Positions 9,308 to 16,662 of a stretch of 64,000 nucleotides of DNA are shown here, piece after piece (within the stretch, counting starts at the first letter, position 1; the number at the start of each line of letters is the position of its first letter). Location of the stretch: positions 1 to 64,000 of the forward strand of contig JAPOOG010000109.1 in assembly GCA_026713545.1 (NCBI GenBank), in the 5' to 3' direction. The position numbers and the translations under genes were made by a program. The notes beneath the pieces were generated by a model, which saw nothing but the letters and a program-made list of their open reading frames with translations, was not told the DNA's origin and searched no databases. Source of the stretch: Bryobacterales bacterium (lineage in GTDB: Bacteria; Acidobacteriota; Terriglobia; Bryobacterales; UBA6623).

Positions 9308-9910
9308 AACGGGTGCAGCCGAAGCCGGGGTCAAGTCGATCCCGTAGCGCTTCATTTCTTCTTCGTAGTAGCGCCGGAAGAGTACGATCCACTCCTCGCT
9401 GCCCTCGGGGATGTCACGCTTCTGGTTGCGGATCTTATCCTGCGCGATCTGATCAATGATCTCTTCCTTGGTGAGTATGTCCCTCATCTCACGCAGAATC
9501 TGCAAGCGGATTTCATTCCACGGCTTCTTGACCCGCACGCCGGAGACGCGCGGCAGCTTGGCTGCAAGCTTGTGCGATAGCTCGACGATCTTGTCGCGGG
9601 AGACCTTCATGCCATCTTTCTCGCCGCGCGGCTGGGCCGAAACTGCTTTGCGCTCCGCCAGGATATTCCGCTTCACTTTCCAAAACATCTCCTGGTAAGG
9701 AATGCGTTCTTGACGTATATAGTCGGTGTACTGGTTTAGCAGTTCCCTTGCTTCGGCGTTGATCTCGTCTTCGAGGCTAAGCTCATCGATGAGAACTTCC
9801 TCAAAAGCTTCTCGAACAGTGGACTCGTTGGAAGTCTGGATGGACCCCCGGGAGAGTCGACGGGCTACTTCCCGAGCCAAGTAAGCAATAAATGTGCGTG
9901 GCAGTAACAT
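9305..9910 (-). CDS. DUF507-like protein, apparently with two tandem repeats of the domain
   Basis: 201 residues, soluble, highly charged and helical. Two halves look related: FIAYLAREVARRLSRG ... REAFEEVLIDELSLEDEI in the first and IVELSHKLAAKLPRV ... ILREMRDILTKEEIIDQI in the second. Each resembles the roughly 90-residue DUF507 family known from Aquificota, Acidobacteriota and Deltaproteobacteria, so this looks like an in-gene duplication. No catalytic motif is apparent and the function is unknown. The TAG stop lies in the palindrome shared with the xylulokinase gene. Confidence 0.65.
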   Translation of the reverse strand: MLLPRTFIAYLAREVARRLSRGSIQTSNESTVREAFEEVLIDELSLEDEINAEARELLNQYTDYIRQERIPYQEMFWKVKRNILAERKAVSAQPRGEKDGMKVSRDKIVELSHKLAAKLPRVSGVRVKKPWNEIRLQILREMRDILTKEEIIDQIAQDKIRNQKRDIPEGSEEWIVLFRRYYEEEMKRYGIDLTPASAAPV

Positions 9911-9994
9911 CCTTCACGTGTGTCAGTTTATCGACGGAATCCACAAGATGTCAACGCAGTCGCCGTCATGGAGATGGGTTGGGTGTGACTGCGT

Positions 9995-10777
9995 TCAGCC
10001 GGGCGCCGTGCCGACGGAGAACTCCCATACGCGGAGATCGACTTCGCCGGGAGTGTATTCGATCACAGCGTACTCCCCGCTCGGTAAAGGCTCGACCGAC
10101 CACACTTTATAGACGTGAGGCGCAAGTTGTTGTCGAAAGATCTCGACGGTCTCGTGCGTCTCAATAACTTCCTTCGATTCAGGAATCCTCTGGATGACCT
10201 GCACTTCGCGGCGCTTGCTTTTTGCTTTGAGCCGCAGGATCTCAAGTCGGGAGATCTTCTCGAGCCGCACGTAGAACATCGGCCTGCTGTCCGTGGCCAC
10301 GAAAGACGAAGTCGGCCCTTCAACCTCAAGGGTCATTTTGTCGGCAGTCGGTAGTGGAGAGAGCACCCTCAACAGGATTGCTGTCTGGCTGTTGTTTTCG
10401 ATCAGTTCGGCCTGCTGGACCGGGACGATCTCGTTGCCTTTGAGGTAATAGACGCCGTCCTCCAACGGCACTCGATACAACTCGGTGCGCGCCTTGCGCT
10501 CGGCTGTACGCAATGCTTGCTCCTGTTTCCGGCGAACCTGGCGTACGGCTTCCTTGCGCTCTTGTTCCCGCTGTGTTCGCTCGAGATTCACGAGCTGAAG
10601 CGGTATTACCTCCCACGCGCTCCGTTCTACGCTGTAGTAACGGACACGGTCACCCTCGACCGCGTACTCGCTGACCAGAAGATCGCCGCCACCTTCCAGG
10701 TAGAGCTTGACCCGGGCGCCGGAAAGAGGCGCCAGCAACGCCAGAACAAGGATGAGAACCAGAATCCGTACAAGCAT
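9995..10777 (-). CDS. Secreted coiled-coil protein, function unknown
   Basis: The real start is probably the ATG at 10777, giving 260 residues beginning MLVRILVLILVLALL, a clear signal peptide ending near LSGA; the ORF extension to 10918 is unconserved. The mature N-terminus (LYLEGGGDLLVSEYAVEGDRV) resembles the short beta segments seen in acidobacterial secreted proteins. It is followed by a strongly charged helix (about residues 75-110, EQERKEAVRQVRRKQEQALR) likely to form a coiled coil, then a beta-rich C-terminal half (YYLKGNEIVPVQQAEL, PMFYVRLEKISRLEI). No enzyme motif is seen. Probably periplasmic. Confidence 0.7.
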   Translation of the reverse strand: MLVRILVLILVLALLAPLSGARVKLYLEGGGDLLVSEYAVEGDRVRYYSVERSAWEVIPLQLVNLERTQREQERKEAVRQVRRKQEQALRTAERKARTELYRVPLEDGVYYLKGNEIVPVQQAELIENNSQTAILLRVLSPLPTADKMTLEVEGPTSSFVATDSRPMFYVRLEKISRLEILRLKAKSKRREVQVIQRIPESKEVIETHETVEIFRQQLAPHVYKVWSVEPLPSGEYAVIEYTPGEVDLRVWEFSVGTAPG

Positions 10778-10950
10778 CGATACGCAGCCGTCTGCGACCT
10801 TGCCCTTATGGTAACCGTGGAGCCGAATTGCCGTTGCGGCCTTGTTCTTGCGCCCCCTGGCGCAAGAAGGCATGCTTGCCAATTCATTCGACACGACACG
10901 TAGGCGCAACAAAATCATGGCGGCCTTATCGCGCCCTCCGGCTCGTCAGC

Positions 10951-11043
10951 TACTGGCCTGAAACATCCCCCGGATCAAGCGGCCTTGACACCGGTCCGGA
11001 TGTTTCCCGCTTGTATGATCCGCGCACGGGTGGAGGAAAAACT
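10951..11043 (+). repeat. Repeat module C, copy 2
   Basis: Carries AAACATCC ... GGATGTTT with the same right flank (ATGATCCGC, GGAGGAAAAACT) as 2315-2406, and again runs directly into a family-1 left end. Confidence 0.75.
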
Positions 11044-11211
11044 GGCCTGCATGTCTCACCACGCGGCCAGGTGAAGTGCGTGAGAGGGCCGTCAGGACGA
11101 GGCGCGAGCCGCCCGCGCCAGCAACTCGGCATTTAAGATTTTTCACGAAACACGAATCACGGCCTTTTTATCGCGTGCCTCGGCCGTCGGGTGGTGAGAA
11201 ATGCAGGTCAG
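11042..11211 (+). repeat. Family-1 palindromic element, full copy with core type B
   Basis: 170 bp, CTGGCCTGCATG to ATGCAGGTCAG. The centre contains TTTAAGATTTTTCACGAAAC and ACGAATCACGGCCTTTTT (core B). The right end abuts and overlaps the stop codon of the convergent TPR gene (TGA followed by CCTGCATTTCTC on the minus strand). Together with module C it fills most of the 430-bp gap 10778-11207. Confidence 0.85.
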
Positions 11212-11525
11212 CTCCCAAGTTCTTCAAGCGCCGCTTCTAGCTCGCTACAGGCATGCAGGTCGCCCGAGCGCCTGGCCACCTCGATCCCCCTGCGGTAGGT
11301 CTCACCCGCCTGGGCCGAATGGCCCAGTCTTTCGAGCGCCTTGCCGGAGTGATAGTAGGCCGCCTGGTAGTCCGGGTTGATCGAAAGGATCTTGTTGAAC
11401 TCATCGACCGCCTTCTCGTGATCGCCCCGCTTCACGTACTCTTGCGCGATGCCGTACCGCGAAAAGCAGTCGTTGGGATTGCCTTCCACGAACTGTTTGA
11501 GGATTTCGATTCTGTTCGCAGCCAT
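11208..11525 (-). CDS. Small TPR protein
   Basis: 105 residues made of two to three tetratricopeptide-like helix pairs: DCFSRYGIAQEYVKRGDHEKAVDEFNKIL, then NPDYQAAYYHSGKALERLGHSAQAGETYRRGIEVA. It has no signal peptide or other domain, so it is probably a cytoplasmic protein-protein adaptor; partner unknown. The TGA stop is immediately followed by the family-1 terminus. A TATAGT box lies about 45 nt upstream. Confidence 0.8.
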   Translation of the reverse strand: MAANRIEILKQFVEGNPNDCFSRYGIAQEYVKRGDHEKAVDEFNKILSINPDYQAAYYHSGKALERLGHSAQAGETYRRGIEVARRSGDLHACSELEAALEELGS

Positions 11526-11569
11526 AAGGAATGAGACGATTTACGTTGTTGCAGGACGGGAAGATCACT

Positions 11570-11575
11570 ACTATA
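11570..11575 (-). promoter_or_regulatory. -10 box (TATAGT) upstream of the TPR gene
   Basis: Minus-strand TATAGT, predicting a leader of about 35 nt to the ATG at 11525. A miniature family-1 palindrome occupies the position just upstream (11594-11625), where a -35 and activator sites would lie. Confidence 0.35.
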
Positions 11576-11593
11576 ACAGTCGTCCCCTGGTCT

Positions 11594-11625
11594 GTATTTC
11601 TCGCCGTGTGGTGAGGAATGCAGGC
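11594..11625. repeat. Miniature family-1 palindrome
   Basis: ATTTCTCGCCGTGTGGTGAG followed by GAATGCAGG is essentially two family-1 termini joined with no centre. It separates the divergent TPR gene and the hypothetical gene at 11651. Confidence 0.55.
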
Positions 11626-11650
11626 TGGAGTTCGTCTCTTCGCAGCCAGC

Positions 11651-12097
11651 ATGGCTTGCCCCTACTTCTCTCCCTCCGAATCTATTGCCGGCAGGGTAGA
11701 GGACTGCCGTATCAGGCCGCCGTTGGGCGCGCTTTACCTAGGGCATTGCCTCGCCCGAGGTGTTCCGGAACACCCGCCGGATGCCAATACTCTCGAACGA
11801 GGCTGCAACTTCGGCTACGCCCGCTCCATTTGTGCAATCTTCCCGCAGCATGCCGAACCGGATGCGGTGCGTTTTTCAGTTGCCTGCGACGACGGTCGCC
11901 GCATAGACATTCTTTTTTCGATCGAGGGCTCCCATAGGCCGCTGCGTCATGGCCGGCTCGAATTCGACCGCGAACAGCAGTCCTGGAACGGCATTGCATC
12001 GGACACGATACTCTACGATCAGGCGAAAGCCTACCTGAAGAGTTATTTACGGTGGAAAAGCCGCAAAGAAGCGCTGGAAACTCCGCCGACAGCATGA
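11651..12097 (+). CDS. Hypothetical cysteine-containing protein coupled to a thioesterase
   Basis: 148 residues from the ATG at 11651 (the ORF extends to 11618). I do not recognise the family. Cysteines recur in spaced positions: MACPYF, VEDCRIRPPLGALYLGHC, RGCNFGYARSICAIFP and FSVACDDG. That pattern would suit a metal or Fe-S site, though this is inference. The C-terminal part (DILFSIEG ... YDQAKAYLKSYLRWK) looks globular. Its stop codon overlaps the start of the next gene (ATGA, 12094-12097), which implies translational coupling with the hotdog thioesterase. No export signal. Confidence 0.6.
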   Translation: MACPYFSPSESIAGRVEDCRIRPPLGALYLGHCLARGVPEHPPDANTLERGCNFGYARSICAIFPQHAEPDAVRFSVACDDGRRIDILFSIEGSHRPLRHGRLEFDREQQSWNGIASDTILYDQAKAYLKSYLRWKSRKEALETPPTA

Positions 12098-12627
12098 TCC
12101 ACAAAGCGAAACCCATGCAAGGCAAACCCATACGAGAATCTCACTCCGAACTCTCCGAACTCGCGTTGCCCAATGACGCAAACGGTCTGAACACACTGCT
12201 CGGTGGAAAGATCATGCGCTTGGTCGATATCGCGGGAGCACTGTCCGCAGTTCGGCATTGCCGTTGCTTTTGTGTTACCGCTTCCTTCGACCAAATGGAC
12301 TTTCTCGAACCGGTCCACATCGGCAATCTGGTCGCACTGCGGGCATCGGTGAATCGAGCCTTCCGAACATCGATGGAGGTCGGCGTGAAGGTGTTTGCCG
12401 AGGACTTGCGTGCGGCCAGGAAGCGCCATGTGGCATCGGCCTACCTGACTTTCGTCGCCGTCGATGCGAACCATGAAACGGTTCCCGTGCCCCCCGCCAT
12501 CCCCGAGACGGAGGAAGAAAAGAGGCGCTACGAAGAGGCCGGCGAGCGCCGCGCCCAGCGGCTTGCGAGGCGCCGGCGTTCTGGCCGGACGGGGCCGGAT
12601 TCCCCGCCCGCCAACAAGCAACGTTAG
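12094..12627 (+). CDS. Hotdog-fold acyl-CoA thioesterase (YciA/BFIT-like)
   Basis: 177 residues. Acyl-CoA hydrolases of this family split fatty acyl-CoA in the cytoplasm. Hallmarks are the hotdog helix NGLNTLLGGKIMRLVDIAGALSAVRH (Asp replaced around the usual N-P-x-G-x-x-F-G-G), VTASFDQMDFLEPVHIGNLV and the strand VASAYLTFVAVD. The C-terminal tail (ETEEEKRRYEEAGERRAQRL) is charged, helical and ends in a basic, Pro-rich stretch. The start at 12094 overlaps the preceding stop by ATGA; an internal ATG at 12115 is the alternative. A family-1 repeat follows 28 bp after the stop. Confidence 0.8.
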   Translation: MIHKAKPMQGKPIRESHSELSELALPNDANGLNTLLGGKIMRLVDIAGALSAVRHCRCFCVTASFDQMDFLEPVHIGNLVALRASVNRAFRTSMEVGVKVFAEDLRAARKRHVASAYLTFVAVDANHETVPVPPAIPETEEEKRRYEEAGERRAQRLARRRRSGRTGPDSPPANKQR

Positions 12628-12654
12628 ACCGAAGAATCGAGCTAGGCGCGGCTT

Positions 12655-12846
12655 GGCCTGCATGTCTCACCACGTTGCGAGGCGAAGTGCGTGAGAGGGC
12701 CGTCAGGACGAGGCGCGAGCCGGGCGGAGGAAAAAGGCGCGCGCAGGCGTACTTGACAGTACGTCGAGCACGGCAAGCAAGCGCAACGAAGTCCTGGCGG
12801 TCGTATCGCGTGCTTCGACCGTCGAGTGGTGAGAAATGCAGGTTAG
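12655..12846 (+). repeat. Family-1 palindromic element, full copy with core type A (reference copy)
   Basis: 192 bp. The arms pair over about 55 bp: CCTGCATGTCTCACCACG on the left matches CTGCATTTCTCACCAC from the right read in reverse, with further matches in CGAAG, CGTGAG/CGCGAT and CAGGAC. The centre holds GTACTTGACAGTAC, itself a small palindrome. The right end GCAGGTTAG stops six bases before the stop codon of the convergent S46 gene. Confidence 0.88.
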
Positions 12847-12852
12847 TGCAAA

Positions 12853-14934
12853 TTACTGTCCTGCTTTCAGCTCTTCGACCACCCGCGACGCGCGGTAGAC
12901 CTTATCGATAGCTTCCATGATGCCTCGTGAGTCGACGCTCACAGCACGCGCCTGCGTCTCCGAATAGAGAAAGCTGTTCGACAACGACTGTATGTTGCCG
13001 TCGAAGATAATGCCCACGACTTCAGCCCTCTGGTTCACCAGGGGACTGCCGGAGTTGCCCCCCGTAATGTCGTTCGTCGAGACGAGGTTGTAAGGGGTCT
13101 TCGCGTCGATCTTGCCCCTTCGCGAAAGATAGCTCTGCGGCAGGATGTACGGATCTTCGCCCGTAGCCTTTTCGTACAGACCACCGAACTCCGTAAACGG
13201 AGCGATGGCCTTGCCGTTCTCCTCATACGGCTTGACAGCGCCGACTGCCAGCCGCAGCGTGAAGGTCGCGTCCGGGTAGGCGTCAGTGCCCAGCACCGCG
13301 AACCTCGCCTGCGAGATTCGAGAACCGTGGGCGTTCTCGATCGCTTGCACTTCATCCTCGTAGCGCTTGCGCAAGCGGCGTGCGTCTTCGTCGATACTCC
13401 GGACGAGAGCGATCATTGGATCATGCGACTTGCCCGCCTTCTTCGCCTGGTCGGCGCCCAGCTCTTTTCGGAACCCGGCATCTTTGAGCTTCGTGCCCTT
13501 GATGAGCCGTCGAGCGACTTCACCCGGAGAGCTGTCTCCGAGCACTTTCTTCACCATGGGATTCTCGTTGCCAAGCCGTTCGCGAAGCTCGGTGAGTGAC
13601 CGCGTCAGCTTCACAATCTCGACGTCGTCGTAGATCGGTGCGGGCGAATAGATCTGTTGGTAGAGCGACTCGAGGCCGGCTTCCTGGTATTCCGGGAGTC
13701 GTTCCGTATTCGGCTTGGGCAGTTCTTGAGAAAGCCGAAACAGGTGGCGGGCGATCGAAAAATACTTCGAAAAAAAGCCCAGCGTGCCCGAAAGCCGGTA
13801 ATCCTCATAAATCTCGCGCTTGATCTGTTGAGCCGTCGCGATCACATCCCAGGCGTCCCCGAACTGCTTTTGTTTCTCGGGGTCTCTCGCGATCGACTCG
13901 CGAAGCTTCTTTTCAGCCTTCGCTTTCGCCGCCATCAACCCGGCGGAATTCAGACCGCCTTGCATGCCGGTGTAGGCCTTGATGCTGTTGTCGAACCGGA
14001 ACAGCTCATCGCGGGCAAGGCGTGCCGATTCGTCGTCCTTTTCGCCAAAGGAACGGAGGTCCCTGGCCATGCCGTGAAGCCAATCAAGCATCAGCGGGAT
14101 CCGAACATCGCCTTCAAAGCGAAGCTGCGCCTCGGTCATCAGCCGGTTCGTTCTCCCGGGATGCCCGGAAACGAAAACGACTTCATCGGCCGCTGCTCCC
14201 TTCTTGCTCCACCTCAGGTAGGCCGGAGACTTGATCGGCCTTTCGTCCTCGTAAACACGCAGAAACGCAACATCCATGCAATAACGCGGATAGGTGAAAT
14301 TATCGGGATCGCCGCCAAAGAATGCGGCGTAGAATTCCGGTGCGAAAACGAGACGCACGTCGGTATGGCGTTGGTAGCGATAGAGATCGAAGATGCCGCC
14401 CGCATACAGCTTGACGACATCGCAGCGCAGCCCCGTCTCATCCTTGCAGGCCTTTTCGACTTCCGCCGTCGCGGCGCGGTGAGCTTCGAAGCGCTCTTTC
14501 TCCGTCATCTCCGGAGTAACCTTCGCGTTGATGCGATCGGTAACGGTCTCGATGCTCATCAGCACGTTGACCTCGAGGTCTGGGCACTTCATCTCGGCCG
14601 AAGCCGTCTCGGCATGGAATCCGTCCTGGACGTAGTCCTTCTCCTTCGAGCTGAGCTTCTTGATGCAATCCGACGCCACGTGATGGTTGGTCATCACCAG
14701 GCCGTTCGCGGAGACGAAGGACGCGGACCCGCCGTTGTTGAAGCGCACCGAGGCCTGCCGTAAGCGCTCGATGAACTCTGAGTCGATCGTTACACCATGA
14801 ACTTTCTGGATTTGTTCCAAGGGCAGACGATTGAACGGCCACATCCCTTCGTCGGCCGCGGCCGGCAGGCCGGCAAGACCAAGGGCGATCAAGACGCTCG
14901 GCAAGATTCTTGGCGCGTGTAACAGATGAGTCAT
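12853..14934 (-). CDS. S46 family dipeptidyl-peptidase (DPP7/DPP11-like)
   Basis: 693 residues from the ATG at 14934 (GGGAG at good spacing; the ORF begins at an upstream TTG). A signal peptide ends near LPAAADEGMWPF, the mature N-terminus typical of S46 enzymes. The chymotrypsin-like triad is visible: His in MTNHHVASDC (near residue 85, as in characterised DPP7/DPP11), Asp in the FGGDPDNFTYPRYCMDVAFLR region and Ser in TGGNSGSPLVN. S46 enzymes release dipeptides from the N-terminus of peptides in the periplasm of asaccharolytic bacteria. The helical middle domain covers roughly residues 270-560. Specificity (hydrophobic versus acidic P1) cannot be settled by eye. Confidence 0.93.
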   Translation of the reverse strand: MTHLLHAPRILPSVLIALGLAGLPAAADEGMWPFNRLPLEQIQKVHGVTIDSEFIERLRQASVRFNNGGSASFVSANGLVMTNHHVASDCIKKLSSKEKDYVQDGFHAETASAEMKCPDLEVNVLMSIETVTDRINAKVTPEMTEKERFEAHRAATAEVEKACKDETGLRCDVVKLYAGGIFDLYRYQRHTDVRLVFAPEFYAAFFGGDPDNFTYPRYCMDVAFLRVYEDERPIKSPAYLRWSKKGAAADEVVFVSGHPGRTNRLMTEAQLRFEGDVRIPLMLDWLHGMARDLRSFGEKDDESARLARDELFRFDNSIKAYTGMQGGLNSAGLMAAKAKAEKKLRESIARDPEKQKQFGDAWDVIATAQQIKREIYEDYRLSGTLGFFSKYFSIARHLFRLSQELPKPNTERLPEYQEAGLESLYQQIYSPAPIYDDVEIVKLTRSLTELRERLGNENPMVKKVLGDSSPGEVARRLIKGTKLKDAGFRKELGADQAKKAGKSHDPMIALVRSIDEDARRLRKRYEDEVQAIENAHGSRISQARFAVLGTDAYPDATFTLRLAVGAVKPYEENGKAIAPFTEFGGLYEKATGEDPYILPQSYLSRRGKIDAKTPYNLVSTNDITGGNSGSPLVNQRAEVVGIIFDGNIQSLSNSFLYSETQARAVSVDSRGIMEAIDKVYRASRVVEELKAGQ

Positions 14935-14964
14935 CGTCAATACTCCCGTGATTCTAGGTAACGG

Positions 14965-15750
14965 TCAGCGGCTGATTCCTCGCTTCGAGCTTCGCACAAA
15001 CTCGATCAAATGCTCCGTGTGTTCGTTGAGCAAGTCTTTCCGGATGCGTTCCAAAGCGTCATCGAGAGGTAACGACGACCTGTAGAGAATCCGAAACGCG
15101 CGTTTGAGAAGCCGAATCTGTTCCGCATCAAGGCCGGCGCGGCGCAGCCCGACAACGTTGACGCCCTTTGGCTCGACACGGAAACCGGCGTAGAGAAAAT
15201 ACGGCGGTACATCCACGTTAACGCCCGAGTTGCCGGCAATCATCACCATGCTTCCGATGCGCGAATACTGCTGGACACCGACTCCTCCCGAAATAAACGC
15301 CCAATCCTCGATCTCGACGTAGCCCGCGATCAGTGTGCAACTGCAGATCACGTTATTTGAACCCACCTTGCAGTTATGCGCAATGTGCCCGGAGGTCATG
15401 ATGTAGTTGCCGTCGCCGATCTCGGTGACGGATTCAGCCTCCGTGCCGCGGCTGATCGTGTAATGCTCTCGGATCGTGTTGCCGTTCCCGATGTGCAAGT
15501 AGCTGCGCTTGCCCGTGAACGATTTGTCGAGAGGGGCGGTGCCCAATATCGTGCCCGCGGAAATCTTGTTGTCAGAGCCCAGGGTGGTCCAGCGTTTGAC
15601 CACCACGTGCGGCTCGATCCGGGTGTTGGGGCCGATCACGACTCCATCTTCAATGATCGCGAAATCGCCGATTTCGACGCCTGGACCAATCTCGGCTCCG
15701 GGATCGACTTTCGCCGTCGAAGCGACACGCGCCGAGGGGTGGATGGCCAT
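14965..15750 (-). CDS. lpxA: UDP-N-acetylglucosamine acyltransferase LpxA
   Basis: 261 residues. It catalyses the first step of lipid A synthesis, transferring a 3-hydroxyacyl chain from ACP to UDP-GlcNAc in the cytoplasm. The left-handed beta-helix hexapeptide repeats cover residues 1-190 (AEIGPGVEIGDFAII, VVIGPNTRIEPHVVV). The catalytic base is His125 in GHIAHNCKVG, the same number as in E. coli. The helical C-terminus (GLDAEQIRLLKRAFRILYRS) completes the family. Unlike the usual lpxD-fabZ-lpxA-lpxB order, lpxA here lies on the opposite strand from lpxD, with a nuclease gene between. A TATCAT box ends 8 nt before the ATG. Confidence 0.97.
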   Translation of the reverse strand: MAIHPSARVASTAKVDPGAEIGPGVEIGDFAIIEDGVVIGPNTRIEPHVVVKRWTTLGSDNKISAGTILGTAPLDKSFTGKRSYLHIGNGNTIREHYTISRGTEAESVTEIGDGNYIMTSGHIAHNCKVGSNNVICSCTLIAGYVEIEDWAFISGGVGVQQYSRIGSMVMIAGNSGVNVDVPPYFLYAGFRVEPKGVNVVGLRRAGLDAEQIRLLKRAFRILYRSSLPLDDALERIRKDLLNEHTEHLIEFVRSSKRGISR

Positions 15751-15758
15751 GAATTCGT

Positions 15759-15764
15759 ATGATA
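15759..15764 (-). promoter_or_regulatory. -10 box (TATCAT) 8 nt before the lpxA start
   Basis: Near-leaderless arrangement: the predicted transcription start is within one or two bases of the lpxA ATG, with no ribosome binding site. Confidence 0.45.
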
Positions 15765-15787
15765 GACCGATTCTGGACGTGCGGCTG

Positions 15788-16600
15788 TCAGTGGCCCCAG
15801 ATCTCGTTCATAACGACCGCCAGCCGAATCCCGCCCTTGGCAAGTTGTTCCTTCGCGACTTTCCACGCCCTCTGGCGATAAGCATCATCGATGTTCTTGG
15901 GTTCCTCGCCGGCCAGTCCGTCGTAAGCCGCTTCCAATGCCAACTGCCGTGACTCCCAGGTCCATTCTCTGAGATGTCCCTTGCTCCATTGCTTCTCGTC
16001 TTGCGGACGAATCTCAGACAGCAACTGGGCGGCGAATAGATCTTCGTCGCTGATGTGCTTGCCGAGCAGATCGGAATCCCAGAGCTTGTGCAGATTCGAT
16101 TCTTCGCCGTGAAATACGATCGGGATGTCGTTGCCCCCTCGGTCATGGGCAAAACCTGCATGCAGGGGCTGGTGCAGATCACCCATCAAATGAATCAGGA
16201 ACCGCAAGGCATCGAGCCGTTCTTCTTGCGCCTTGAGGCCTAGCCGAACGATGCCCAGAAACTCTCGAGCTTTCACCGTGATGCAGTCGGCACTGGGACA
16301 GTCTCTATCCAGATCCAGTTCGGTGGCGTCGGGAGGGATATTGATGTAATGCCACCGGGCGGTTTCCGGGCGCTCTTCCCGAATGTCATCGGCCCAGTTC
16401 GCCAACGAAGCCAAAGTGCTTCCTTTGCCGGCAAGCAGCTCGATCCGTCTTCGCGTTTGCGAATTCAGTCGCTTCTCCGCGATCTGCGCGGTAATTCGGT
16501 GCCCCACCGGACCCCAGGACCAAGCCGGTGCGACGCCGGCCAGGAGAAGAATTGCCAGAAACGCGCATGCATGCCCGCGCGCCGTCAGTCGAATCAACAT
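15788..16600 (-). CDS. Secreted S1/P1-type nuclease
   Basis: 270 residues with a signal peptide cleaved after PAWS, leaving Trp29 (WGPVGHRITAQIAE) as the new N-terminus. In S1/P1 nucleases the N-terminal Trp amine and carbonyl bind zinc, so this cleavage is part of the active site. The other tri-zinc ligands are present: His34, Asp in LANWADDIR, His in WHYINIP, and the pairs in FLIHLMGDLHQPLHAG and RGGNDIPIVFHG with NLHKLWDSDL. The protein should degrade single-stranded nucleic acids or 3'-nucleotides outside the cytoplasm. The start follows a TAGTAT box by 9 nt. Confidence 0.92.
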   Translation of the reverse strand: MLIRLTARGHACAFLAILLLAGVAPAWSWGPVGHRITAQIAEKRLNSQTRRRIELLAGKGSTLASLANWADDIREERPETARWHYINIPPDATELDLDRDCPSADCITVKAREFLGIVRLGLKAQEERLDALRFLIHLMGDLHQPLHAGFAHDRGGNDIPIVFHGEESNLHKLWDSDLLGKHISDEDLFAAQLLSEIRPQDEKQWSKGHLREWTWESRQLALEAAYDGLAGEEPKNIDDAYRQRAWKVAKEQLAKGGIRLAVVMNEIWGH

Positions 16601-16609
16601 ACTTGTACG

Positions 16610-16615
16610 ATACTA
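16610..16615 (-). promoter_or_regulatory. -10 box (TAGTAT) 9 nt before the nuclease start
   Basis: Near-leaderless box in the 62-bp divergent spacer between the nuclease gene and lpxD. On the plus strand an overlapping TACGAT (16606-16611) could serve lpxD, so two face-to-face promoters may compete here. Confidence 0.45.
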
Positions 16616-16662
16616 AGGAAGCCGCCGCCTCGGAAAGCACGCGCGCCACGCGCAACCACGGG

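Noticed and set aside
13657-14763. 368-residue plus-strand ORF
   Set aside because: Antisense to the S46 peptidase, whose catalytic motifs fix the coding strand.
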